Positions 1 to 11,811 of a stretch of DNA of 64,000 bases are shown piece by piece; positions within the stretch are counted from its first letter, which is position 1; the number at the start of each line of letters is the position of its first letter. The translations under genes and the position numbers were made by a program. The notes below the pieces were generated by a model, which did not search any database, was not told where the DNA came from, and saw only the letters and a list, made by a program, of their open reading frames with translations. Origin of the DNA: Bordetella parapertussis (lineage in GTDB: Bacteria > Pseudomonadota > Gammaproteobacteria > Burkholderiales > Burkholderiaceae_A); assembly GCA_945862305.1 (NCBI GenBank), contig CAMAXF010000002.1:62001-126000 (forward strand). The letters run 5' to 3'.

Positions 1-511
1 GGCCGCAGGCCAGGCCCATGGGTTCTCGGTGCAGGTGGTCGAGCCCGTTCGAGATGCCCAGGGCGAGGTGATCTCGAGCTCCATGGTTCGGCGCCACCTG
101 CAGGCGGGCGACCTGGATGCCGCCACCAGGCTCATGGGCCGGCCCCTCACCTATTCTGGTCACGTCATTCACGGGCAGGCACTGGGCCGCACCCTGGGCT
201 TTCCCACCCTGAACCTGCTCTTGCCCGACCCCTTTGCCGTCAGCGGCATCTATGCGGTCTGGGTCTCTGGGCTCGGGCCCAGGCGGCTGCGGGGTGTGGC
301 GAGCATCGGGCGCCGGCCCACGGTGGAGGCCCACGGCCGGCCCCTGCTCGAGGTGCACCTGCTCGACTGGCAGGGCCATGCCTACGGGGCCTGCGTGTCC
401 GTGGAACTTGCCCGATTCATTCGGCATGAACTCGCCTTCGACTCCCTCGAGGCCCTCACCGCCCAGATGCAACTCGACCGCCAGATCGCCGACCAATCCC
501 TGTCAACATAG
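1..511 (+). CDS. ribF: Bifunctional riboflavin kinase/FAD synthetase, C-terminal part (truncated by window edge)
   Basis: RibF phosphorylates riboflavin to FMN and adenylates FMN to FAD in the cytoplasm. Only the end of the protein is present; the frame is open to the left edge. It begins in the last part of the FAD synthetase domain ([10 protein letters not shown], where the family has the ISST..R motif) and continues through the flavokinase domain, with a GFPTLNL substrate loop (usually GFPTANL) and the [10 protein letters not shown] segment. The stop lies 4 nt before ileS, an arrangement common in proteobacteria (ribF-ileS-lspA). The apparent Met at base 29 is internal. The identification is secure; the N-terminal nucleotidyltransferase part cannot be assessed. 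Confidence 0.93.
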   Translation, partial: AAGQAHGFSVQVVEPVRDAQGEVISSSMVRRHLQAGDLDAATRLMGRPLTYSGHVIHGQALGRTLGFPTLNLLLPDPFAVSGIYAVWVSGLGPRRLRGVASIGRRPTVEAHGRPLLEVHLLDWQGHAYGACVSVELARFIRHELAFDSLEALTAQMQLDRQIADQSLST

Positions 512-515
512 CGCC

Positions 516-3380
516 ATGTCCCAGACCGACCAGCCCGCAGACCAGAACCCGCATCGCGACAGCCTCAACCTTCACCCCTCGCCCATGCCCATGCGCGGCG
601 ACCTCGCCAAGCGGGAGCCCGCCTGGGTGAAGGAATGGCAGACCCAAGGCGTCTACAAACGCATTCGTACCCTCACCCATGGCCGCCCGCTCTTCGTGCT
701 TCACGATGGCCCGCCCTATGCCAACGGCGACATTCACATTGGCCATGCGGTGAACAAGATCTTGAAGGACATGATCATCAAGTCCAAGACGCTGGCGGGC
801 TTCGATGCCCGCTACGTGCCGGGCTGGGATTGCCACGGCATGCCCATCGAGATTCAGATCGAGAAGCTCCACGGCAAAGGCCTTCCCACGGCCGAGGTGC
901 AGGCCAAGTCGAGGGCCTACGCCCTTGAGCAGATTCAAAAGCAGAAGGAAGACTTCATTCGGCTGGGTGTGTTGGGCGACTGGGATCGGCCCTACCAGAC
1001 CATGGACTTTCGCAACGAGGCCGATGAGATTCGTGCACTCAAATCCATTGTGGAGGCTGGCTTTGTCTATCGAGGCTTAAAGCCTGTGAACTGGTGCTTC
1101 GACTGCAACTCGGCCCTGGCCGAGGCCGAGGTGGAATATGCCGACAAGACCGACCCGGCCGTGCACGTGGCCTTCGAGGCCACGGACACGACCCGCGCGC
1201 AACTGAGCACCATCTTCGGCACAGGCCTGGAGGACCAGCGTGTGGCGGCGGTCATCTGGACGACCACCCCCTGGACGCTGCCCGCCAATCAGGCACTCAA
1301 CCTGCATGCAGACCACGACATGGCACTCGTCAAGGTCGATGGCCACCGTGCGCAGCAATACCTGATCATGGCGGCCGACCGCGTGGAGGCCTGCCTGCAA
1401 GAATGGAAGCTCGTGGGCGAGGTGCTGGCCAAGGCGCCCGGGGAAAGACTCAAAGGACTGGAATTCCACCACCCACTCTACAAACACCATGCAGGCTTTG
1501 ATCGCACCTCGTCGGTCATTCTGGCCGACTACGTCACGCTCGATTCGGGCACCGGCATTGTTCACTCGGCACCCGCCTATGGCGTCGAAGACTTCCAAAG
1601 CTGGTGTGGCGATGGCCGGGCCGAGGCCGATGTGCTGCACCCGGTCATGGGCAATGGCGTGTATGCCGAGGGCCTGCCCCTCTTTGGTGGGCTGCACATT
1701 TGGAAGGCGAACCCGGTGATCGTGGAGGCCTTGGCTGCAGCGGGTTCTTTGGTGCACACCGCAGCGCACCCCCACAGCTACATGCACTGCTGGCGGCACA
1801 AGACACCCATCATCTACCGGGCCACCAGCCAGTGGTTCGCGGGCATGGACATCACCCCCAAAGACGGTGGGCCGAGCCTTCGTGCACGTGCCCTGGCCGG
1901 CATTGAGCAAACCCAGTTCTACCCGGCCTGGGGCCAGGCTCGCCTGTCGGCCATGATTGCCAACCGACCCGACTGGACCCTCTCGCGCCAGCGGCAGTGG
2001 GGTGTGCCGATGGCCTTTCTCGTGCACCGAGAGACAGGTGCACTGCACCCGGACACGCCGGCCGTGCTCGAGCGTGTGGCCAAGGCCGTGGAGCAAGGTG
2101 GCATCGAGGCTTGGCAGACCCTCACCGTGGCCGAGTTGCTCCAAGGCCTCACCGGCCCCGCAGACCTCTACGAGAAGAACAAGGACACCCTCGACGTCTG
2201 GTTCGACTCCGGCACCACCCATGCCCATGTGCTGCGTGGCTCTCACGCCCAAGACCTTCAATTCCCGGCCGACCTCTACCTCGAGGGCAGCGACCAGCAC
2301 CGAGGCTGGTTCCATTCCTCGCTGCTCACGGCCTGCATGATGGACGGCCGCCCACCCTACAAGGCCCTGCTCACGCATGGCTTCGTGGTCGATGGCCAGG
2401 GCCGAAAGATGTCGAAGTCGATGGGCAATGTGGTGGCTCCGCAGAAGGTCTCTGAGACGCTTGGGGCCGACATCCTTCGGCTGTGGGTGGCCTCCACCGA
2501 TTATTCGGGCGAGCTCTCGATCTCCGACACCATTCTCAAGCGGGTGGTGGAGTCGTATCGGCGCATTCGCAACACGCTCACCTTCCTGCTCGCCAACCTG
2601 ACCGACTTCGATCCGCAGACAGATGCCCTGGCCCCGGCAGACTGCCTGGAGATCGACCGCTATGCCCTGGCCCTCACGGCCAGCATGCAGGATGAAGTCA
2701 TGCGCCACTACGAGGCCTATGCCTTTCACCCAGCCATGGCACGGCTCACGGCCTTCTGCTCCGAGGACCTCGGGGCCTTCTACCTCGACATCTTGAAGGA
2801 CCGGCTCTACACGAGCCATGCCAAAGGCCAGCCGCGCCGCTCGGCACAGACCGCCATCTGGCACATCACCGAGTCGCTCATTCGGCTTTTGTCGCCCGCC
2901 CTGTCGTTCACGGCGCATGAGGCCTGGCTGCTCCACCGTGGCGAATCGGCCGAGACCATCTTTGCCCAAACCGCCGCAGAAATTCCGCTTTCGGCCGATG
3001 CCGAGTTGCTGCGACAGAAATGGGCGCGCATTCGCGAGGCCAGGGCCGTGGCCATGAAGGCCATTGAGAAGGCCCGTGAGGCAGGCGAGGTGGGCTCATC
3101 CCTACAGGCGAGCCTCACCCTGCAGGCCAGTGGCGAGACGGCCCAGGCACTTGCCTCACTGGGCGAGGACCTCCGCTTTGTGATGATCACCTCGGAGGTG
3201 CACGTGCGCGAGATTGCCCAGGGTGAGACCGAGGCACAGGCCAAGCCGCTGGGGCTTCCCAAGTGCGGCCGCTGCTGGCACCTTCGTGCAGACGTGGGCC
3301 AGGATCCCGCCCATCCCGACCTCTGCGGCCGCTGCGTCTCCAACCTGAACGAACCGGGCGAGCGTCGTCATGCGGCCTAG
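516..3380 (+). CDS. ileS: Isoleucyl-tRNA synthetase
   Basis: Class I aminoacyl-tRNA synthetase that charges tRNA-Ile. The protein is 954 aa from the ATG at 516, 4 nt after the ribF stop; the open frame extends further upstream but that part only overlaps ribF in another frame. Seen in the sequence: the HIGH motif at about residues 74-77 ([10 protein letters not shown]), the KMSKS loop at about 631-635 and a C-terminal zinc finger with two CxxC pairs beginning near residue 917 (CGRC and CGRC). The length is usual for bacterial IleS. It overlaps lspA by 11 nt, so the two are probably translationally coupled. Confidence 0.97.
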   Translation: MSQTDQPADQNPHRDSLNLHPSPMPMRGDLAKREPAWVKEWQTQGVYKRIRTLTHGRPLFVLHDGPPYANGDIHIGHAVNKILKDMIIKSKTLAGFDARYVPGWDCHGMPIEIQIEKLHGKGLPTAEVQAKSRAYALEQIQKQKEDFIRLGVLGDWDRPYQTMDFRNEADEIRALKSIVEAGFVYRGLKPVNWCFDCNSALAEAEVEYADKTDPAVHVAFEATDTTRAQLSTIFGTGLEDQRVAAVIWTTTPWTLPANQALNLHADHDMALVKVDGHRAQQYLIMAADRVEACLQEWKLVGEVLAKAPGERLKGLEFHHPLYKHHAGFDRTSSVILADYVTLDSGTGIVHSAPAYGVEDFQSWCGDGRAEADVLHPVMGNGVYAEGLPLFGGLHIWKANPVIVEALAAAGSLVHTAAHPHSYMHCWRHKTPIIYRATSQWFAGMDITPKDGGPSLRARALAGIEQTQFYPAWGQARLSAMIANRPDWTLSRQRQWGVPMAFLVHRETGALHPDTPAVLERVAKAVEQGGIEAWQTLTVAELLQGLTGPADLYEKNKDTLDVWFDSGTTHAHVLRGSHAQDLQFPADLYLEGSDQHRGWFHSSLLTACMMDGRPPYKALLTHGFVVDGQGRKMSKSMGNVVAPQKVSETLGADILRLWVASTDYSGELSISDTILKRVVESYRRIRNTLTFLLANLTDFDPQTDALAPADCLEIDRYALALTASMQDEVMRHYEAYAFHPAMARLTAFCSEDLGAFYLDILKDRLYTSHAKGQPRRSAQTAIWHITESLIRLLSPALSFTAHEAWLLHRGESAETIFAQTAAEIPLSADAELLRQKWARIREARAVAMKAIEKAREAGEVGSSLQASLTLQASGETAQALASLGEDLRFVMITSEVHVREIAQGETEAQAKPLGLPKCGRCWHLRADVGQDPAHPDLCGRCVSNLNEPGERRHAA

Positions 3381-3882
3381 GTCGCAGGCCAACAAGGCCC
3401 TGCCCTTTTTCATGCTGAGCCTGTTGCTCATCAGCCTGGATCAGCTCACCAAGCTCATGGTCATGCAGCTGCTCACCCCGGGCGACGTCTGGCCCATCAC
3501 CGCGAACCTCAACCTGGTGTATGTCTACAACACGGGGGCAGCCTTCAGTTTTCTGGCAGATGCCGGTGGCTGGCAGCGCTGGTTTTTCTCAGGCCTGGCC
3601 CTGGCGGTCTCGGGGGTGCTGGGGTTGCTGGTCTGGCGCGCGCCGGAGCAGCGCCTCTTTGCCTTTGCCTCGGCCTTGGTGATTGGCGGCGCACTGGGCA
3701 ACCTGATCGATCGGGTGACCATCGGCGCCGTGCTGGACTTCGTGGACCTGCATGCGGCGGGCTGGCATTGGCCAGCCTTCAACCTTGCGGACTCGGTGAT
3801 TGTTCTGGGAGCTGGCCTCTTTATTCTGGATGAGCTTCGCAGGGTGAAGCGCGCAAAGCCCCCCCGCCCCGACCGCGCCTAG
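3370..3882 (+). CDS. lspA: Lipoprotein signal peptidase (signal peptidase II)
   Basis: Inner-membrane aspartic protease that removes signal peptides from diacylglyceryl-modified prolipoproteins. 170 aa with four hydrophobic segments. The two catalytic aspartates lie in the conserved GNLIDR (about residue 114) and FNLADS (about residue 141) motifs; the [13 protein letters not shown] stretch is also typical. The start overlaps the end of ileS by 11 nt. The stop overlaps the convergent dut stop in a CTAG tetranucleotide (3879-3882). Confidence is high from the motifs and the ileS-lspA linkage. Confidence 0.96.
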   Translation: MRPRSQANKALPFFMLSLLLISLDQLTKLMVMQLLTPGDVWPITANLNLVYVYNTGAAFSFLADAGGWQRWFFSGLALAVSGVLGLLVWRAPEQRLFAFASALVIGGALGNLIDRVTIGAVLDFVDLHAAGWHWPAFNLADSVIVLGAGLFILDELRRVKRAKPPRPDRA

Positions 3883-4328
3883 CCACGCCCGGTGCTGCCG
3901 AAGCCGCCCTCGCCGCGGTCGGTCTTCTCGAAGGAATCCACCCACTCAAACTGAGCCTGCTGAACCGGCACGATCATGAGCTGGGCAATGCGATCCATGG
4001 GCTGAATCTCGAAGGGCTCGGTGCCCCGGTTCCAGAGCGAGACCATGAGCGGCCCTTGATAGTCGGAGTCGATGAGGCCCACCAGATTCCCCAGCACGAT
4101 GCCGTGACGATGGCCCAGGCCACTGCGCGGCAGGATGAGTGCGGCATAGCCCGGGTCTGCAATGAACATCGACAAGCCCGTGGACACGAGATTCACCTCG
4201 CCGGGCGCAAGGCGCAGGGGCGCATCGATGGCCGCACGCAGGTCCAGGCCGGCAGACCCGGTGGTGGCGTATGTCGGTGCCTCTGCAGACACCCGGGGGT
4301 CCAAAGCCTTCACGGCCACCTTGATCAT
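3879..4328 (-). CDS. dut: dUTP diphosphatase
   Basis: Hydrolyses dUTP to dUMP and pyrophosphate, keeping uracil out of DNA and supplying dTMP synthesis. 149 aa, the usual size of trimeric dUTPases. The conserved motifs are in order: AGLDLRA, the [10 protein letters not shown] serine motif, GLIDSDYQG with the catalytic aspartate, RIAQLMI, and the glycine-rich C-terminal arm [12 protein letters not shown] that closes on the substrate. Its ATG overlaps the coaBC stop by 4 nt (ATGA), so it is downstream in the same operon. This pairing is common in proteobacteria. Confidence 0.97.
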   Translation of the reverse strand: MIKVAVKALDPRVSAEAPTYATTGSAGLDLRAAIDAPLRLAPGEVNLVSTGLSMFIADPGYAALILPRSGLGHRHGIVLGNLVGLIDSDYQGPLMVSLWNRGTEPFEIQPMDRIAQLMIVPVQQAQFEWVDSFEKTDRGEGGFGSTGRG

Positions 4329-5590
4329 GCGACATGCTCCCGTGCTCGAAGACGCTGGGCCACCTGCAACACCAAGGCGGCCGCCTGTTGTGATTTGTCT
4401 GCCAGGGGTAGTGGCAGGGCCTGTTCACCGTCGAAGAGCGTGAGGGCCGCCTGGGCCTGACCCACCACGGCTGGACCAATATTGCCCACGAGCAGGTCGA
4501 CACCCTTGCGGGAAAACTTCTGCGCAAGCTTGGGCAGCAAGGCGGTCTCGTCGCCCGTCTCAGCTGCAAAGCCAATGCAGAAGGGACGCTGCGCCGCAGG
4601 CCGGTGGGCGACGGCTGCAAGAATGTCGGGGTTCTCCGTCCAGCGCAGGCCCTCCAGGCCCGCACCGGCGTCCTTCTTGAGCTTCTCGGCCGCCACCTGG
4701 TTCGGACGCCAGTCGGCCACGGCCGCCACAGCCCAGAAGAGGTCGGCTGGCCCCGCCTTGGCCAAGGCAGCATCCACCGCAGCCTGCATCTCGAGCGCGG
4801 TTTGAACATTCACCCGTTCCACGCCATCGGGAGTGGACTGAGAGACGGGCCCCGCCACCAGCGTGACCGAGGCACCCGCCATGGCGCAGGCCCGCGCGAT
4901 CTCAAAGCCCATTTGGCCAGAGGACCGATTGGTGATGACACGAATGGGGTCGATGGGCTCCTGGGTTGGGCCCGCAGTGACCACCACCTTGCGACTAGCC
5001 AGGAGGCCGCGCACGGGAATGCCAACGCCCGGCAACTGCCCATCAAAGACAGACTCCAGGCAGGCCACGAGGTCGAGTGGCTCGAGCATGCGGCCATCGC
5101 CCACCTCACCGCAGGCCTGCTCACCCGCGGCCGGCCCCCAAATGCCCACGCCATGGGCCTTGAGGCGGGCCACATTCTCTTGCGTCGCTGGGTTGGACCA
5201 CATCTGGCGGTTCATGGCGGGTGCCACCCAGAGCGGCACATCACGGGCCAGGCACAGGCTGGCGAGAAGGTCTTGGGTCTGCCCCATGGCAATGCGGGAC
5301 ATGAAGTCGGCCGAAGCAGGTGCCACCAAGATGCCGTCGGACTCACGGCCAAGCGTGATGTGGGGCATCTGGTTCTCCACACCACCCCATGGGTCTTGCA
5401 TGACAGGCCGGCCCGACAAGGCCGAGAAGGTGAGTGGGGAGACGAAACGGGTGGCCGCCTCGGTCATGACCACCTGCACGCTGGCCCCGCGCTCGAGCAA
5501 ACGGCGCACCAGGTCGCAGCTCTTGTAGGCGGCAATGCCGCCACTCACGCCGAGCACCAGGTGCCGGCCCTGGAGGCTGCTAGGCGTCAT
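4325..5590 (-). CDS. coaBC: Bifunctional phosphopantothenoylcysteine decarboxylase/phosphopantothenate-cysteine ligase
   Basis: Catalyses two consecutive steps of coenzyme A synthesis: CTP-dependent ligation of cysteine to phosphopantothenate (CoaB) and FMN-dependent decarboxylation (CoaC). 421 aa from the ATG at 5590; a TTG three codons upstream is possible. The CoaC half shows [10 protein letters not shown], the catalytic His in [15 protein letters not shown] and the substrate-recognition loop [10 protein letters not shown]. The CoaB half begins near residue 200 with VVVTAGPT and NRSSGQMG. It overlaps the upstream DUF1330 gene by 11 nt and dut by 4 nt. Confidence 0.96.
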   Translation of the reverse strand: MTPSSLQGRHLVLGVSGGIAAYKSCDLVRRLLERGASVQVVMTEAATRFVSPLTFSALSGRPVMQDPWGGVENQMPHITLGRESDGILVAPASADFMSRIAMGQTQDLLASLCLARDVPLWVAPAMNRQMWSNPATQENVARLKAHGVGIWGPAAGEQACGEVGDGRMLEPLDLVACLESVFDGQLPGVGIPVRGLLASRKVVVTAGPTQEPIDPIRVITNRSSGQMGFEIARACAMAGASVTLVAGPVSQSTPDGVERVNVQTALEMQAAVDAALAKAGPADLFWAVAAVADWRPNQVAAEKLKKDAGAGLEGLRWTENPDILAAVAHRPAAQRPFCIGFAAETGDETALLPKLAQKFSRKGVDLLVGNIGPAVVGQAQAALTLFDGEQALPLPLADKSQQAAALVLQVAQRLRAREHVA

Positions 5591-5876
5591 ACCCTGCAAC
5601 GACCATCAGGTAACCATTGGCATTCTGAATGCGGCCCTGCACGATGGCCTGGTAGGCCTCCGAGTGATACCAGTCCTGGGCGGCCTGCATGCTGGGAAAC
5701 TCGATGACCACATTGCGCGGTCCGAGCGGCTCGCCATCGAAGACGACAACATCGCCGCCCCGAACAATGAACCGGCCCCCAAAGGGCGTGAGGGTGGGCG
5801 GCACTTGTGTGCTGTACGCCTTGTAGCCCTCGGGGTTATGAATCTGAAGGTGACCAATCACATAGGCCTTGCTCAT
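5580..5876 (-). CDS. DUF1330 family protein
   Basis: 98-aa cytoplasmic protein of the DUF1330 family, a small ferredoxin-like alpha/beta fold related to dimeric alpha-beta barrel proteins. Visible family features are the N-terminal AYVIGHLQI strand, the GGRFIVRGG segment and the FPSMQAAQDWYHSEAYQ helix. No catalytic role is established for the family. It lies 3 nt downstream of tal and overlaps coaBC by 11 nt, so it is probably co-transcribed with both. Function unknown. Confidence 0.85.
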   Translation of the reverse strand: MSKAYVIGHLQIHNPEGYKAYSTQVPPTLTPFGGRFIVRGGDVVVFDGEPLGPRNVVIEFPSMQAAQDWYHSEAYQAIVQGRIQNANGYLMVVAGYDA

Positions 5877-5879
5877 GCC

Positions 5880-6839
5880 TTACTCCTTGGTGGTGCCGGC
5901 CAACAAGGCCAGCAGTTGGGACCCATCGCGGGCAAACAGACGAATGCCCTCGGCGAGTTTCTCCGAGGCCATCGCATCATCGTTCAACTGATAACGAAAG
6001 GCCGACTCGTGCAGGTGGCGCCAAGGTGCCGACAGTGCACGGCCCTGGGCCTCTGGGCTGGTGTCTGGCGCAAGCGGCGTGGGGCCGCTCATGGCGGGGC
6101 GCTGGGCGAGCTGATCCAGCAGGTCTGGGCTCACCGTGAGCAGGTCGCAGCCGGCCAGGGCCATCACCTGCTCCACCGACCGAAAGCTTGCACCCATGAT
6201 CTCGGTGGACACGCCCCGGGCCTTGTAGTCCTCAAAGACCGCTCGCACGAAGCGAACGCCTGGGTCGTCCTGCGCAGCAGACCAGGTCTCGCCACGCTGC
6301 TTGAACCAGTCGCTGATGCGGCCCACAAAAGGCGAGATGAGCTGCACCCCCGCATCGGCACAGGCGCTGGCCTGGGCCATGGAAAAGATGAGTGTCATAT
6401 TGCAGGCCACACCCCGAAGGCTCAGCTTTTCTGCAGCCCGTATGCCCTCCCAGGTGGCGGGCAGCTTGATGAGCACCCGAGACAGTGGCACGCCAGCATG
6501 GTCGTAAGCATCGGCCATGGACATGGCCTGGGCCACTGTGCCCTCCACATCGAAGGCGAGCCGGGCATCGACCTCTGAGGAGACGCGCCCCGGAATGAGC
6601 TTGAGGATGGCCAGGCCAAAGCCGACCACCAGCGCCTGGAGACGCGCATCGGCAGAGGCCTGCGGCAGTTCGGCCTGCACCGCCTCGGCCAGGGCCAGGC
6701 CCTCAGGCTCGGACATGGCCTTCAAGATGAGGCTGGGGTTGGTGGTGGCATCCTGAGGCCGCACCTCGCGGATGCGCGAAAGACTGCCCGTGTCCGCCAC
6801 GATGGTGGTCACCTGCCGAAGGGATTCAAGGGCGTTCAT
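5880..6839 (-). CDS. tal: Transaldolase
   Basis: Transfers a dihydroxyacetone unit between sugar phosphates in the non-oxidative pentose phosphate pathway. 319 aa from the ATG at 6839 (MNALESLRQ). Family motifs include TTNPSLI near residue 35 and the Schiff-base lysine in KLPATWEGI. The open frame runs 16 codons further upstream, but that extension lies within the U-tract and stem of the upstream terminator (6857-6894), so the 6839 start is preferred. Typical TalB-type length. Followed closely by the DUF1330 gene and coaBC. Confidence 0.95.
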   Translation of the reverse strand: MNALESLRQVTTIVADTGSLSRIREVRPQDATTNPSLILKAMSEPEGLALAEAVQAELPQASADARLQALVVGFGLAILKLIPGRVSSEVDARLAFDVEGTVAQAMSMADAYDHAGVPLSRVLIKLPATWEGIRAAEKLSLRGVACNMTLIFSMAQASACADAGVQLISPFVGRISDWFKQRGETWSAAQDDPGVRFVRAVFEDYKARGVSTEIMGASFRSVEQVMALAGCDLLTVSPDLLDQLAQRPAMSGPTPLAPDTSPEAQGRALSAPWRHLHESAFRYQLNDDAMASEKLAEGIRLFARDGSQLLALLAGTTKE

Positions 6840-6856
6840 GGACAAAGGTGTCGGGC

Positions 6857-6894
6857 AAAAGAAAAAGGCATGATCAGGAAACCCCAATCATGCC
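6857..6894 (-). terminator. Rho-independent terminator of the sulfide dehydrogenase operon
   Basis: Read on the minus strand, an 8-bp perfect stem (GGCATGAT/ATCATGCC, arms 6887-6894 and 6867-6874) with a 12-nt loop is followed by a U-rich tract (TTTTTCTTTT). It lies downstream of the flavoprotein stop (6943) and just before the tal start, so it should end the sulfide dehydrogenase transcript. A second, imperfect GC-rich inverted repeat lies between it and the stop (about 6905-6935). Confidence 0.8.
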
Positions 6895-6942
6895 CGAAAG
6901 CCACGGGGCGGGCGGCTTGAGGCCACCCTGCCCCAACACGGT

Positions 6943-8247
6943 TTAGGTCAGCATGTCGGCCCAGATGTTCTTGGCCCAGTTGTAGGCGTACTTGCCCTCG
7001 AGCTCCGTGGGTGCCGTGGACAGGCCGCCCGCACCTTTGACCGGCTGCATGGTCTTGGTGGCTGCATCGTACTGGTGAACGCTCGCCACGTGAACAACAT
7101 TGGTCTGATCCACAAAGCTGTAGCAGGTGTTGGCCATGGTGACCGGCATTGGTGCCCGGCCATTCATGATCTCCACGATGGCTGCTGCAGCGGCCTTGCC
7201 ATGCTGGTTCGCCATGTGGCCAGATTTGGGCATGCCAGGGGCCGAGAAGGTGGCGTCACCCAGCACATGAATGTTCTTGTGGGCCGTGGATTCGGTGGTG
7301 AGCCAGTCCACACCGCACCAGAGGTCGTTCATGTTGACCAGGCCCGCATCCTTGGCGATCTTGCCAGCATGGTTGGGCGGCACCACATTCAGGACATCGC
7401 CCTTGACCTTGTCGCCGACCTCGGTGATGAGGGTCTTGCCCTTGAGGTCGAGCTCATTGACCACCATGTTCGGCGTGTAGGTGATGATGCCCGCGTACTG
7501 CTCTTGCCAGACCTTCATGAACAGGCCCTTCTTCGACTGGATATCGGGGTTGGCATCCAGGATGAGCACCTTGCTCTTGGGCTTCTCACGCTTGAAGTAG
7601 TTGGCGATCTGCGAGGCACGCTCATAGGGGCCTGGGGGGCACCGGTAGGGTGACTTGGGCACCGTGAGCACATAAACACCACCGTTGGGCATGGCCTCGA
7701 GCTGAGCCCGCAGTGCGATGGTCTGTGCGCCAGCCTTCCAGGAGTGCAGCACGACCTTCTGGGCCTCGGCATCCAGGCCACGAATGGCCCCGAAATTAAA
7801 GTCCACGCCGGGCGACACGATGAGCCGGTCGTAATTCATGTCGGCGATCTTGCGCATGGACACGGTCTGCTTGACCGGGTCGATGTTGGTGACCTCATCG
7901 TTGAGCACCAGAATGCCACGCTCACGCAGGCCACCGTAGCCGCGCTTGATGTAGTCGATCTTCTGAACGCCACCGAGCACCAGATTGGAAATGGGGCATG
8001 AGTAGAACTCACGCTCGCGCTCAATGAGCACCACCTCGATGGCACCGCCGCCCCACTCTTGCAGGTACTTGGCGGCCGTGGCGCCACCATAACCACCACC
8101 GATGACCACCACACGGCCCATCTTCTTGGTGGATGACATGCCGCCCGAGGTGGTGGCGCAGCCGGTGAGCAGGCCGGCACCAGACAGCGCGGCCGCCCCT
8201 GCACCAGCCTTGAGAATGCCCCGACGGGACGAGGATGCGTTATTCAT
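6943..8247 (-). CDS. fccB: Sulfide dehydrogenase (flavocytochrome c), flavoprotein subunit
   Basis: Periplasmic FAD enzyme that oxidises sulfide and passes electrons to the cytochrome c subunit encoded just upstream. 434 aa from the ATG at 8247, which has a GGGAGAC ribosome site 3 nt away. The N-terminus has a Tat-like twin arginine (residues 8-9, SSRRGILKAG), a hydrophobic stretch and an LTGC lipobox-like site (Cys30), so it may be a Tat-exported lipoprotein. An FAD-binding IGGGYGG follows near residue 50. The family's redox cysteines fit RCPPGPYER and LWCGVDW. The C-terminal third matches the FCSD flavin-binding domain (HVLGDAT, GHMANQHGK). A respiratory role in sulfide detoxification or oxidation is inferred. 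Confidence 0.9.
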   Translation of the reverse strand: MNNASSSRRGILKAGAGAAALSGAGLLTGCATTSGGMSSTKKMGRVVVIGGGYGGATAAKYLQEWGGGAIEVVLIEREREFYSCPISNLVLGGVQKIDYIKRGYGGLRERGILVLNDEVTNIDPVKQTVSMRKIADMNYDRLIVSPGVDFNFGAIRGLDAEAQKVVLHSWKAGAQTIALRAQLEAMPNGGVYVLTVPKSPYRCPPGPYERASQIANYFKREKPKSKVLILDANPDIQSKKGLFMKVWQEQYAGIITYTPNMVVNELDLKGKTLITEVGDKVKGDVLNVVPPNHAGKIAKDAGLVNMNDLWCGVDWLTTESTAHKNIHVLGDATFSAPGMPKSGHMANQHGKAAAAAIVEIMNGRAPMPVTMANTCYSFVDQTNVVHVASVHQYDAATKTMQPVKGAGGLSTAPTELEGKYAYNWAKNIWADMLT

Positions 8248-8289
8248 GTTGTCTCCCTGAAACAATTTGGTCGAAAGAGGGGCGCCTGC

Positions 8290-8595
8290 TTAGCGCTTTT
8301 TCTGGGCCGCGAAGAAGTCGCCCATGATGACGATCTGCTCGTCGGTGTAGCCCTTGGCAATTTGATGCATGAGCGTGGCCGGGCGCTGGCCCGACTTGAA
8401 GCCGTTCATGGTGTCGATGAAGCGATCTTTGGGATAACCCGCCAGATTAAAGCCACCGTCGACTGCATTGCCGTTGGTGCCGTGGCAGTTGGCACAGGCG
8501 GCCGCCAGATAACGTGCCTTGTTGAGATCGGTGGCATGCGCAGCACCGAAGGCCAGCGATGTTGCAATGCCGGCCATGACCAGACGCAGTTTCAT
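8290..8595 (-). CDS. fccA: Class I cytochrome c, putative sulfide dehydrogenase cytochrome subunit
   Basis: 101-aa exported c-type cytochrome. The ATG at 8595 follows an AAAGGAGA ribosome site; a longer upstream frame overlaps clpA and is not used. It has a Sec signal peptide (MKLRLVMAGIATSLAFGAAHA, cleavage predicted near residue 21), a single haem site CANCH at residues 34-38 and a distal Met candidate in LMHQIA. As the first gene of a pair with the flavoprotein, it is the likely electron acceptor. The pair is also compatible with SoxEF-type flavocytochromes. One haem only. Confidence 0.87.
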   Translation of the reverse strand: MKLRLVMAGIATSLAFGAAHATDLNKARYLAAACANCHGTNGNAVDGGFNLAGYPKDRFIDTMNGFKSGQRPATLMHQIAKGYTDEQIVIMGDFFAAQKKR

Positions 8596-8698
8596 AGGGT
8601 CTCCTTTGGTTATGTTTTTATGCGTATGTGTAGTTTCCTGAAAACACTGACGAGTGCAAGCCCGAATGAACACTTTTAGCCCCAGGGAAACCCTAGGT

Positions 8699-11028
<2,330 letters not shown>

Positions 11029-11032
<4 letters not shown>

Positions 11033-11355
11033 GCTTCCTCCATCACACACTGCAGCGGATGCTGATGCATCCGCGAAAAGCCGTTGACCTGCTCCACTTT
11101 GGTCTCGGCCACCTCTTTGGGGTAGACCCCACACACGCCCCGCCCTTCCCTGTGAACCCTGAGCATGACCTGCGTCGCTTTCTCACGGTCCATGGAGAAG
11201 AATTTTTGCAGAATTAACACCACAAATTCCATCGGGGTGAAATCGTCATTTAAAAGCCACACCGTAAACCGCGGCGGTGGCGCCAGTTTGGACGGCGCCC
11301 GTTCGAGCACCGGTGTGCCGATGTCGGGGGGAGCGGAAGGGACATTTGTCGCCAT
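11029..11355 (-). CDS. clpS: ATP-dependent Clp protease adaptor ClpS
   Basis: Adaptor that binds N-terminal destabilising residues and hands substrates to ClpA. 108 aa. The core matches the family: [14 protein letters not shown] (N-degron pocket), the helix containing [32 protein letters not shown] and the C-terminal hydrophobic end. It overlaps clpA by 4 nt (ATGA). The upstream interval to the divergent cold-shock gene carries an AT-rich block on the minus strand (TATATT near 11430) but no convincing -35, so the promoter is not called. Confidence 0.95.
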
Positions 11356-11471
11356 GCACCAAGTGTAGAGCCAATCTTCCCCCGAGAAACCGTCATTCTT
11401 TGTTGGACAAAGCCAGGAACTGGGAATATATTGGGGTGTGGTAGTCCGCTTCGCATGGCAGAGTTGTTCTC

Positions 11472-11505
11472 TTGACGTGCGGTTTTTTGTTCTTTTTAAA
11501 AGGTA
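11472..11505 (+). promoter_or_regulatory. Candidate sigma-70 promoter of the cold-shock gene
   Basis: TTGACG at 11472-11477 is followed after 17 bp by TTTAAA at 11495-11500. The -35 is strong; the -10 is weak. It lies shortly before the csp start at 11517, implying a very short leader unlike the long cspA leader of E. coli. A second possibility is that transcription starts further upstream, in the interval shared with clpS. Confidence 0.4.
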
Positions 11506-11516
11506 GGAACGCAGGA

Positions 11517-11723
11517 ATGTCTACAGGTACAGTCAAGTGGTTCAACGATGCCAAAGGTTTTGGTTTCATCACCCCCGATGAGGGCGGCGAAGACGTCTTC
11601 GCTCACTTCTCAGCCATTCAAACCAACGGCTTCCGGTCGTTGAAAGAAGGCCAGAAGGTGCAGTTCGACATCATTCAGGGCCCCAAAGGCAAACAGGCTT
11701 CAAACATCGTGCCCGCGGCCTAA
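11517..11723 (+). CDS. Cold-shock domain protein, CspA family
   Basis: 68-aa single-stranded nucleic-acid binding protein acting as an RNA chaperone. The ATG at 11517 starts the canonical sequence ([11 protein letters not shown]). The RNP1 motif KGFGFI and the RNP2-like DVFAHFSAI are both present, and the length is that of a stand-alone cold-shock domain. It is monocistronic: divergent from clpS and followed by a strong terminator. Which CspA paralogue it is, and whether it is cold-induced, cannot be told from the sequence. Confidence 0.95.
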   Translation: MSTGTVKWFNDAKGFGFITPDEGGEDVFAHFSAIQTNGFRSLKEGQKVQFDIIQGPKGKQASNIVPAA

Positions 11724-11740
11724 GTTTTAGGCGCTCACGA

Positions 11741-11774
11741 AAAAAAACCCCGATCAGTTGATCGGGGTTTTTTT
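11741..11774. terminator. Bidirectional rho-independent terminator between csp and icd
   Basis: A perfect 9-bp stem CCCCGATCA/TGATCGGGG (arms 11748-11756 and 11759-11767) with a 2-nt loop as written is flanked by seven A on the left and seven T on the right. It therefore works on both strands, ending csp (+) and icd (-). Confidence 0.93.
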
Positions 11775-11811
11775 ATGCCCAAAGGCCACGGACAGCCGGC
11801 CTCGGATGGCC

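Noticed and set aside
1077..2969. Long minus-strand open frame opposite ileS (630 codons)
   Set aside because: It is an antisense shadow of ileS produced by high GC at third positions; its translation shows no family character.
4604..6578. Plus-strand open frames opposite coaBC, DUF1330 and tal
   Set aside because: Shadows in a GC-rich genome; the minus-strand genes have full motif support.
8596..8698. Inverted repeat AGGG-TTT-CCCT after clpA as a terminator
   Set aside because: The stem is short and no U-tract follows, so it is not supported; clpA may read through into the sulfide dehydrogenase genes.
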